DNA from: Nitrospirota bacterium
GTDB lineage: Bacteria; Nitrospirota; Nitrospiria; Nitrospirales; Nitrospiraceae
Length of the DNA stretch: 6,915 nucleotides
Assembly (NCBI GenBank): GCA_016235225.1
Contig: JACRLS010000239.1
Span: 1-6,915, forward strand
Direction: 5' to 3'
In this document: positions 1 through 5,710 of the stretch, one piece after another
How positions within the stretch are numbered: position 1 is the stretch's first letter
Layout: each line of letters starts with the position of its first letter
Translations under genes and position numbers: made by a program
Notes under the pieces: model-generated
What the model saw: the letters and a program-made list of their open reading frames with translations, nothing else
The model's database searches: none
Told to the model about the DNA's origin: nothing

Positions 1-1410
1 ATCGGCTATCGTCCCACCGACCAAACCGAGCTGAGCGTGTCGCTCACCTATGTGAAGGATCGGCTGCATCAAGCCGGGTCTCTTCCGCTCAGCCAGGTTG
101 CGATCAGCCCGCGGCTAAACTTCACCCCGGGGGATTTCGTCGACAACGAGACGAGTGTCCTGCGGTTTACGGGGCGGCATACGTTCGCGCTTGGCTTTGC
201 GCTGAACGTCAACGGCTTCTATCGCCGACTCGGCCAAGAGCAATACACGGTCGGACAGTCATCTGTGGCGGACAACTTGGCCCAGACTGAATCCAAAGGC
301 GGAACCTTGCAGGTTACGCATGATGCGTCCTTTGGCTCCTCGAAAAATGCGCTGGTGATCGGGAGTGAGCTGACCCGTAATGATTTCAACAATAGCGCCG
401 TGGCGGCTTTCACAGGGTTTGGATCGTTCCCCAGCGCCCGTTCAAGCAATGAAGACATTGTGGCCTTCTATGCCCAAGATACCTTCACCGTGATTCCATC
501 TTTGGCTATCACCGTCGGAGCTCGCTATGATCATGACCAGTTAGGGTTCACCGACAAGCTGACATCAGCCAACAACGGGAGTCGCCGATTCAACCGGACG
601 ACGACTCGCGCTGGCCTGAGCTATGCTGTTTCCCCTTCATTGACGACCTACTTCAACTATGGAGAGGGCTTTCGAGTTCCCACGTTCGACGAGTTATTCG
701 CGCAAGGAGGGTTTGGCTCGAATCCGAACTTGAATGCAGTCCGTTCACGCACCTACGAGATCGGCGCCAAGATCGGTCGGGGCTCTTCGATCGAGGGGAG
801 TTTGGCGGCCTTTCAAACGGATGTGCGCGACGAGATATTCTTCACATGCAGGGTGTGCGACTTCACCGACGGTCAGAACCGTAACATCGACAAGACGCGG
901 CGCCGCGGAATCGAGGCTACTGTGAAGGCTCGCTATGGGAAACTGTTCGATGCCGTCTTGAATTACACGTTCACGGAAGCCCATTTTCGGTCCCAGGTCA
1001 ACTTCACAGCTCCGACCGCGCGATTGGTGCAGATCGGGGACAGTTTGCCGCAGGTTCCCAAGAATCGTCTGAGTGTGACTGCCAATGTCCACCCCGCTGA
1101 CGGGTGGACTCTCTCGTTGATCGGGTTGTATGTGAGCACTCAGTTTCATTTGAACGATGAGGACAATGCACAGCCGCGGCTTCCTGGGTACTTTCAACTG
1201 AATGCACGGGTGAATTATGAACGTCCGGTCCCTGGGGGACGACTGAGTGGGTTCCTTATGCTCAATAACCTGTTGAATGAGAACTATGCCACCTCCGGGA
1301 TTATCGCGAGTAATGTGATGACTGGTGGAGGCGCAACAGAACGTTTCATCGTGCCTGTCCCCGGTCTTGCCGCCTTCGGCGGGCTGAGCTATAAGTTCGA
1401 GAGCTTCTGA
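1..1410 (+). CDS. TonB-dependent outer-membrane receptor, C-terminal beta-barrel (5'-partial)
   Basis: Imports a bulky ligand (siderophore, corrinoid or similar) across the outer membrane using TonB energy. The reading frame is open from base 1, so the gene starts upstream; 469 residues are visible and the N-terminal plug domain and TonB box lie outside. Visible support: alternating amphipathic strands throughout; the segment around residues 217-233 (YFNYGEGFRVPTFDELF), a hallmark of this barrel family; NLLNENY near the end, like the usual final-strand NLxxxxY motif; and a C-terminal Phe after aromatic/hydrophobic alternation, the usual BAM recognition signal. Residues 283-286 form a Cys-x-x-Cys pair in a probable extracellular loop. 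Base composition appears less GC-rich than the downstream genes. The stop lies 12 bases before an adenosyltransferase gene with its own ribosome site, suggesting co-transcription and possibly a BtuB-like corrinoid role. The ligand cannot be read from the sequence. Confidence 0.93.
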   Translation: MGYRPTDQTELSVSLTYVKDRLHQAGSLPLSQVAISPRLNFTPGDFVDNETSVLRFTGRHTFALGFALNVNGFYRRLGQEQYTVGQSSVADNLAQTESKGGTLQVTHDASFGSSKNALVIGSELTRNDFNNSAVAAFTGFGSFPSARSSNEDIVAFYAQDTFTVIPSLAITVGARYDHDQLGFTDKLTSANNGSRRFNRTTTRAGLSYAVSPSLTTYFNYGEGFRVPTFDELFAQGGFGSNPNLNAVRSRTYEIGAKIGRGSSIEGSLAAFQTDVRDEIFFTCRVCDFTDGQNRNIDKTRRRGIEATVKARYGKLFDAVLNYTFTEAHFRSQVNFTAPTARLVQIGDSLPQVPKNRLSVTANVHPADGWTLSLIGLYVSTQFHLNDEDNAQPRLPGYFQLNARVNYERPVPGGRLSGFLMLNNLLNENYATSGIIASNVMTGGGATERFIVPVPGLAAFGGLSYKFESF

Positions 1411-1422
1411 GAGGAAAGCCCG

Positions 1423-1938
1423 ATGAAGCAGCGCGGGATGCGAATCATCAAAGTGTACACCCGAACCGGCGACAAGGGGAAAACCCGCCTCGCCGGCGGG
1501 CAACCCGTCTGGAAGGACGATCTCCGCGTGGAGGCGTACGGGACAGTCGATGAGCTCAATGCCGTGCTCGGCGCCGTGCGTGCGTTCAATGCGGCGAAGA
1601 AGGGCGCGTCCGGAGCGCGCCGGTTGGAGGACGAGCTCCGATGGATGCAGAACAAGCTTTTCGACGTCGGAGGGCTCCTGGCGACCGCAAAAGGGCAGCA
1701 GTTCCCCAATATGCCGCAGATCATCGGTCGGGACGTCACTCGGCTCGAGAAGGCGATGGATCACTGTCAGGAGGAGCTTGCGCCGCTCAAGGAGTTCATT
1801 CTGCCGGGCGGGGAGTCTGTGGATCCTGCGATCATCATGTTTCTCAACCGGCTCAGCGATGCGCTGTTCGTCTGGGCACGGTGGGTGGCCAAGCGCCGCC
1901 GGGAGCCGGAGTTCTTGTGGCAGCGGGAGTCTCCGTAA
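1423..1938 (+). CDS. pduO: PduO-type cob(I)alamin adenosyltransferase with an apparent internal deletion
   Basis: Transfers the 5'-deoxyadenosyl group of ATP to cob(I)alamin, making adenosylcobalamin; cytoplasmic and trimeric in known members. Residues 13-19 (TRTGDKG) are the family's ATP-binding signature, followed by KDDLRVEAYGTVDELNA, and residues 142-146 (NRLSD) belong to the conserved C-terminal helix. The ATG at 1423 is chosen because GAGG at 1411-1414 lies 8 bases upstream; the internal ATG at 1438 has no such site. The protein has 171 residues where about 185-200 is usual. The shortfall is local: FILPGG (ending at residue 130, about base 1812) runs straight into ESVDPAII, whereas family members have an intervening helix with the R-x-x-CRRAER motif, about 28 residues. 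That helix carries active-site arginines, and inactivating mutations in human MMAB cluster there, so the product as written is probably inactive. Family assignment is firm; activity is doubtful. Confidence 0.9.
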   Translation: MKQRGMRIIKVYTRTGDKGKTRLAGGQPVWKDDLRVEAYGTVDELNAVLGAVRAFNAAKKGASGARRLEDELRWMQNKLFDVGGLLATAKGQQFPNMPQIIGRDVTRLEKAMDHCQEELAPLKEFILPGGESVDPAIIMFLNRLSDALFVWARWVAKRRREPEFLWQRESP

Positions 1939-1963
1939 GGGTTCGACGACGCCAGTTCCGCAA

Positions 1964-1992
1964 TTTACAAGGGCCCCGGCCTTCGGTATAGT
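1964..1992 (+). promoter_or_regulatory. Predicted sigma70-type promoter for lptF-lptG
   Basis: A -35 box TTTACA (1964-1969) and a -10 box TATAGT (1987-1992) are separated by exactly 17 bases, with one mismatch to consensus in each hexamer. Transcription would start near 1998-2000, giving a leader of about 25 bases before the TTG start at 2024. It lies in the only real gap between the adenosyltransferase stop and lptF, where a promoter for the LPS-export genes would be expected. Confidence 0.7.
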
Positions 1993-2012
1993 CCCACAAG
2001 ACTTCCGAAGGC
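1979..2012. repeat. Perfect 8-bp inverted repeat bracketing the lptF -10 box
   Basis: GCCTTCGG (1979-1986) and CCGAAGGC (2005-2012) are exact reverse complements separated by 18 bases. The left arm abuts the -10 box at 1987 and the right arm lies just after the predicted transcription start. This could be an operator for a dimeric regulator. A transcript hairpin is less likely because the left arm would not be transcribed from this promoter. There is no T-run after it, so it is not a typical terminator, although read-through RNA from upstream could fold it. Confidence 0.55.
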
Positions 2013-2023
2013 GCGGGGCTTCC

Positions 2024-3030
2024 TTGCCTAAAATCCTCGACCGCTACATCTTTACCGAGCTGCTTCCTCCGTTTCTGGTCAGTCTCGCTGTGCTCTGCTT
2101 CGTCATGCTGACCAATCGGCTCTTGTTCCTGGTTGAGCTGCTCGTCTCCAAAGGTCTGGGGTTCGACGCAGTGGCGAACGTCGTCGCGCACATGCTGCCA
2201 TCGTTTCTTGTGCTGACGCTGCCGATCGCCGGCATCATCGCGTCGGTCAGCGCCTTCAGTCGGTTGTCGTTCGATAAGGAACTGGTCGCCATGCGGGCCA
2301 TGGGCTTGAGCCTCTATCGCCTCACTCGCCCGGTGCTCGTCTTTGCGATGCTCGTGTTCGGCCTCACGCTCATGCTGGCGCAATGGGGACAGCCCTGGAC
2401 GAGCCCGTGCCGCAGATGGTGATTTATGTCCACGAGGCGGCAGAGGCCGATCAAGCCAGGGGGATTTTCATCTCGGACGAGCGAAACCCGGCTGACCCCA
2501 AAGTTATTGTGGCCAGCGCATACATGATGCTCAACGAGACGGGGAGCAGCCAGGTGGGGCTGCGTCTCATCAACGGGACGATCCATAGCCGCCCTCATGA
2601 GGCGGACGGTTACCGGCAGATCGGCTTTGAAACCTACGACCTGAAGCTGGCGCTGGACCAGCGCCTGGCCCCGCCGGTGCCGGAACGTCTCCCGCGCGCG
2701 GTGATTGTCGATCGATTGAATCAGGCAGGCTGGAACGACCCGCTGCTGCTCCGGCAGCTTCTGGAGTCCTACAAAGATCTGGCCTTCCCGACGGCCGCCT
2801 TGGTCTTGGGGGTGCTGGGCGCGCCGGTGGGCATCGTCTCCCGCCGGTCCGGACGGACAGGGGGATTTACGATCGGCGTGGTGATCGTGGTGGCCTATTA
2901 CGTGTTGAATGTGGTGTGCGAGTCGCTGGTCACGACGCGGGTCATTCACCCTTTCCTGGGCGCCTGGATGCCGAACATGCTGTTCGCCGGGATCACGGCC
3001 GTGCTCTATATCCGGATGAATCGGAGCTGA
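2024..3030 (+). pseudogene. lptF: LptF, LPS export ABC transporter permease, frame-disrupted
   Basis: With LptG and the ATPase LptB, LptF extracts LPS from the inner membrane and passes it to LptC/LptA. The first part, 2024 to about 2403, encodes residues 1-127: N-terminal PKILDRYIFTELLPPFLVS, membrane segments near 15-40, 56-78 and 102-120, then QWGQPWTS; this frame stops at 2420-2422. The second part, from about 2398 in the next frame to 3030, starts at DEPVPQMVIYVHE, continues through the periplasmic beta-jellyroll (RGIFISDERNP) and the C-terminal membrane segments (KDLAFPTAALVLGVLGAPVGIVS). The two parts are clearly one gene. Homologues have very roughly 25-35 residues between QPW and EPVPQM, so bases are missing as well as the frame being lost. 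The TTG start at 2024 is inferred from alignment-like position; ribosome-site support is weak (GGGG at 2015-2018). lptG follows 13 bases after the stop. Identity is secure; whether the break is real or a sequence error is open. Confidence 0.88.
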
Positions 3031-3043
3031 TCGAGGCGCCGAC

Positions 3044-4003
3044 GTGACGATTCTCTTTCGCTACCTGCTCGGGGAATTCTTGAAGGTCTTCGCCGCCTGC
3101 TTTGCCGGCTTGATGACCGTGTATCTGGTGGTGGATTTTTTCGAGAAGGTCCGCGCGTTCATCCGGCTGGATACGCAATTCAGCAACATCCTCCTCTATT
3201 TCCTCTACAAGTCCCCGACCATCGCCATGCAGCTGGCGCCGCTGGCGATCTTGATGGCCACCTTGCTCACGTTGGGGATGCTGGCCCGAAACCACGAGCT
3301 GACGGCGATGCGGAGTTGCGGGGTGGGGCCGCTGCGGATCGCCGCGCCGGTGCTGCACCCCTGGATTCTCGCCGGCAATCAGACCCTCGTGAATATCGAG
3401 CACGTCGAGCCGGAGGAGGCGACGCTCCGCGGGGTGAGTGTCTACCAGGTGGGGCCGGACTTCCGCCTGACGGAGCTTCTGGAATCACGCGAAGCCCGCT
3501 ACACCGACGAGAAGGGGTGGTTGCTCCAGGATGTGACCCGCCGGACGCTCGGCTCCAACGGCACGACCCTGACCGAGCATTTTGACTGGTGGCCCGTTCC
3601 CATCTCCCAGAAGCCGGACGAGTTTCACGCGTGGTTCTCGGCCAAAACCGAGGAGCTGACGCTGGCCGACATGAAGGCTCATGCGGATCGTCTCCGGCAG
3701 GATGGGTACGGCTATGTCCGCTATCTGACGGATTACTATGTCGCCGCGAGTTATCCGTTGAGTGGACTGGTGATGGTCATTGTCGGCTTGGCGCTCGGTC
3801 GTCAAATGGGGGGACGGCGGCGGGCCGGCATTGCGCTGGGCATCGGGCTGGCCCTTGGGATCGGCTTTCTCTACTGGACGGCACAGTCGGTGTCCATTGC
3901 GCTCGGGCGGAGCGGCGTGCTGGTGCCGATTGCCGCCGCGCTGCTGTCCCATGCCCTGTTCCTGTCGCTCGGGGGCTATCTGTTCCTGAGAGTGCGACAG
4001 TGA
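3044..4003 (+). CDS. lptG: LptG, LPS export ABC transporter permease, with an apparent internal deletion
   Basis: Second permease subunit of the inner-membrane LptB2FG extractor. The GTG start at 3044 has GAGG at 3033-3036, 7 bases upstream, and gives the usual N-terminus TILFRYLLGEFLKVF. Membrane segments lie near residues 12-33 and 58-80. RNHELTAMRSCGV (82-94) is the conserved cytoplasmic stretch, near the coupling region that contacts LptB. The jellyroll is recognisable from NQTLVNIEHVEPEEATLRGVSVY, and three C-terminal membrane segments lie near 235-252, 262-287 and 292-316. The length is 319 residues where about 355-370 is usual. The gap is local: RIAAPVL (to residue 104) meets WILAGNQ (from 107) at about base 3355-3365, where the third membrane helix and first jellyroll strands should be, about 40-50 residues. 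An odd number of N-terminal helices would invert the jellyroll topology, so the protein as written is unlikely to work. Confidence 0.9.
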   Translation: MTILFRYLLGEFLKVFAACFAGLMTVYLVVDFFEKVRAFIRLDTQFSNILLYFLYKSPTIAMQLAPLAILMATLLTLGMLARNHELTAMRSCGVGPLRIAAPVLHPWILAGNQTLVNIEHVEPEEATLRGVSVYQVGPDFRLTELLESREARYTDEKGWLLQDVTRRTLGSNGTTLTEHFDWWPVPISQKPDEFHAWFSAKTEELTLADMKAHADRLRQDGYGYVRYLTDYYVAASYPLSGLVMVIVGLALGRQMGGRRRAGIALGIGLALGIGFLYWTAQSVSIALGRSGVLVPIAAALLSHALFLSLGGYLFLRVRQ

Positions 4004-4021
4004 GCCCTGTCCTCACGTTCA

Positions 4022-4051
4022 TTGACTGCTCGAAGGACTTCGGGTAATAGT
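4022..4051 (+). promoter_or_regulatory. Possible promoter just upstream of fabF
   Basis: TTGACT (4022-4027) matches the -35 consensus at five of six positions. A weaker -10, AATAGT (4046-4051, 18-base spacing) or TAATAG (4045-4050, 17-base spacing), follows. The -10 surroundings resemble those of the lptF promoter: CTTCGG(G)TA(A)TAGT followed shortly by CCCA occurs at both. Transcription would begin near 4057-4059, almost at the fabF ATG. The spacer contains a small imperfect dyad (CGAAG-GA-CTTCG, 4031-4042). Confidence 0.42.
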
Positions 4052-4059
4052 GACCCATC

Positions 4060-5331
4060 ATGCCGAGCCGACAGGATCCGCATCGCCGCGTCGTCATTAC
4101 AGGCTTGGGCATCGTCTCGCCGATCGGGATCGGTGTCCCGGAGTTTTGGAAGGCTGCGCTGGAGGGTCGTTCGGGCATCAGCGCGATCTCGTCCTTCGGC
4201 GATTTTCCGCTGGAGTCCTACCGCTGCCGCGTGGCCGGGCAGATTCGTGATTTCGATCCGCGCCGCTACCTCGATGAGTCTCAATCGCAGCGTCTGGACC
4301 GCTATGCGCAATTCGCCTTGGTAGCGGCCGGCGAGGCGGTCGCGCAGGCGGGGCTTCGCATGGATCGGGGAGATCCTCATCGGGTCGGCGTGATGGTCGG
4401 CGCCGGCATGGGCGCCATGATGATGGGCGAGCGCGAGATCACGCAACTCTATCAATCGCAAAGGCCCCATCGGGTGCACCCCAATTTCATCCCGACGATT
4501 ACGCTGAACTCGGCCTCCGGACTTGTTGCGCTGGCTCACGGGGCGAAGGGGCCGAACCTCACGATCTCCACCGCCTGCTCATCGAGTTTGCACGCCGTCG
4601 GCTCGGCGCTCCTCAGTCTCCAAGCGGGGGCCGCCGATGCCATGATCGAGGTGGGAGCCGAAGCCGGCATCCAGCCGCTGGTCTTCGCGGGATTTTGTAA
4701 CCTGCGCGCGCTCTCGAGCGGCTTCAACGAGACCCCGACACAGGCGTCGCGACCGTTCGATCGGGCCCGCGATGGGTTCGTGATGGGCGAGGGAGCCGGT
4801 GCCCTGATCCTGGAAACCCTGTCCCATGCCCGCAGCCGGAAGGCGAAGATCTATGCCGAAGTGGCGGGATACGCCGGCACCTGCGAGGCCTATCACATGG
4901 TCATCCCGAAAGAGGATGGCGTGGAGATGGCCGACACGATGACCCGCGCCCTCCGCGTGGCACAGGTGGCGCCCTCGGCGGTCGATTGCATTAATGCCCA
5001 TGCCACGTCCACGCGGAAGGGGGATGAAGTCGAGATCAGGGGCATCCGCCGCGCCTTGAAAGCTCGGGCATCCCGCGTGGCGATTCACGGCACCAAATCG
5101 ATGATCGGGCATACGCTGGGAGCCGCGGGGGCGATCGGCGTGCTGGTCGGGGCCTTGACCACCGAAACTGGGCAGGTTCATCCCACGATCAATTACGATG
5201 ATCCCGATCCCGAGTGTGCGCTGCCCGGCATTGCCGCCAAGGTGCAGGAGCGGCGAATCAAGGTGACGTTGATCAATGCGTTCGGATTCGGCAGCAACAA
5301 CGCGACCGTAGTCTTGAAGCGTTTCAGTTAG
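4060..5331 (+). CDS. fabF: FabF-type 3-oxoacyl-[acyl-carrier-protein] synthase (ketosynthase)
   Basis: Condenses an acyl-thioester with malonyl-ACP to extend a fatty acyl chain by two carbons; cytosolic homodimer. The 423-residue thiolase fold is complete, starting with RRVVITGLGIVSPIG. The Cys-His-His triad is Cys173 (in STACSSS), His314 (in NAHATST) and His351 (in KSMIGHTLGAAGA), with Lys346; spacings of 141 and 37 residues agree with E. coli FabF (163, 303, 340). FVMGEGAGALILE and the C-terminal NAFGFGSNNATVVLKRF are typical. The nucleophile motif TACSSS resembles polyketide synthases more than the common FabF TACA(S/T)G, so it may be a specialised paralogue. The ATG at 4060 is the only reasonable start: an in-frame stop lies at 4051-4053, and no Shine-Dalgarno sequence is close. 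Its position between lptG and an ACP plus lpxD suggests a role in lipid A acyl-chain supply; this is inference. Confidence 0.92.
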   Translation: MPSRQDPHRRVVITGLGIVSPIGIGVPEFWKAALEGRSGISAISSFGDFPLESYRCRVAGQIRDFDPRRYLDESQSQRLDRYAQFALVAAGEAVAQAGLRMDRGDPHRVGVMVGAGMGAMMMGEREITQLYQSQRPHRVHPNFIPTITLNSASGLVALAHGAKGPNLTISTACSSSLHAVGSALLSLQAGAADAMIEVGAEAGIQPLVFAGFCNLRALSSGFNETPTQASRPFDRARDGFVMGEGAGALILETLSHARSRKAKIYAEVAGYAGTCEAYHMVIPKEDGVEMADTMTRALRVAQVAPSAVDCINAHATSTRKGDEVEIRGIRRALKARASRVAIHGTKSMIGHTLGAAGAIGVLVGALTTETGQVHPTINYDDPDPECALPGIAAKVQERRIKVTLINAFGFGSNNATVVLKRFS

Positions 5332-5334
5332 CGC

Positions 5335-5340
5335 AGGAGG
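5335..5340 (+). promoter_or_regulatory. Ribosome binding site of the ACP gene
   Basis: AGGAGG is a perfect Shine-Dalgarno core ending 4 bases before the GTG at 5345. It fixes the ACP start and contrasts with the absence of such a site before fabF. Confidence 0.75.
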
Positions 5341-5344
5341 CTTC

Positions 5345-5707
5345 GTGGGCACACCGGCTTCGATTCAGGAGATGGTCATCAACGCGCTGGCAGTCGCCAC
5401 CAAGCGTGAGCCGGCGAGTATTGCCCTCACCCATGCGTTTCGCGACGATCTAGGGCTGAACTCTCTCGATACGATCGAGTTGATGTATGGGGTGGAGGAG
5501 GCGTTTGACCTCATGATTCCTGATGCGGACCTGCCGAAGCTCGTAACGGTCGGCGCACTCATTCAGTATCTTCACGAACGGGTGTCTCCCGGGGGATCAC
5601 CTGTTTCGACCTCGAAACAGGTGCTCGCCAAGCCCGCGACGAAGCCGGAGGGTGTGATCCGTCCCACCACGCCCCGTGTCAATACCAAGAAACGGTCGAG
5701 GGCCTAG
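5345..5707 (+). CDS. Acyl carrier protein with basic C-terminal extension
   Basis: Carries acyl intermediates on a 4'-phosphopantetheine arm. Residues 1 to about 82 form a normal ACP: DDLGLNSLDTIEL places the attachment serine at Ser40, followed by the acidic helix II (VEEAFDLMIPDADLPKL) and VGALIQYLHERV. Two features are unusual. The near-invariant Asp before the serine is Asn39 (NSL instead of DSL). After the ACP fold comes a tail of about 38 residues rich in Pro, Thr, Lys and Arg (for example KPATKPEG, TPRVNTKKRSRA), probably disordered and positively charged, making the protein 120 residues rather than about 78-85. The GTG start is fixed by AGGAGG at 5335-5340. It begins 13 bases after fabF and ends 3 bases before lpxD, so it is probably translated from the same message and may be a dedicated partner of both enzymes rather than the housekeeping AcpP. 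That partnership is inferred from context. Confidence 0.9.
   Translation: MGTPASIQEMVINALAVATKREPASIALTHAFRDDLGLNSLDTIELMYGVEEAFDLMIPDADLPKLVTVGALIQYLHERVSPGGSPVSTSKQVLAKPATKPEGVIRPTTPRVNTKKRSRA
5598..5623. repeat. 12-bp perfect inverted repeat inside the ACP gene
   Basis: CACCTGTTTCGA (5598-5609) and TCGAAACAGGTG (5612-5623) are exact reverse complements with only CC between them. The repeat lies in the codons joining the ACP fold to its basic tail. In RNA the innermost pairs would open into a small loop. No T-run follows, so it is not a standard intrinsic terminator; a protein-binding palindrome or a translational pause or attenuation structure is possible. Confidence 0.75.
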
Positions 5708-5710
5708 CCG

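Noticed and set aside
745..1764. 339-codon open frame on the - strand spanning the receptor and adenosyltransferase
   Set aside because: It crosses the boundary of two well-supported + strand genes and has no recognisable motif; it is a shadow.
1550..2023. Upstream extension of the lptF frame into the adenosyltransferase gene
   Set aside because: The extension is Arg/Ser-rich out-of-frame sequence; LptF homology begins at PKILDRYIF, supporting the TTG at 2024.
2383..2422. Programmed ribosomal frameshift in lptF
   Set aside because: There is no slippery heptamer at the junction, and family residues are missing as well as the frame being changed, which recoding would not explain.
5598..5623. 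Intrinsic terminator between the ACP gene and lpxD
   Set aside because: The stem is good but it is inside the ACP coding sequence and no T-run follows.
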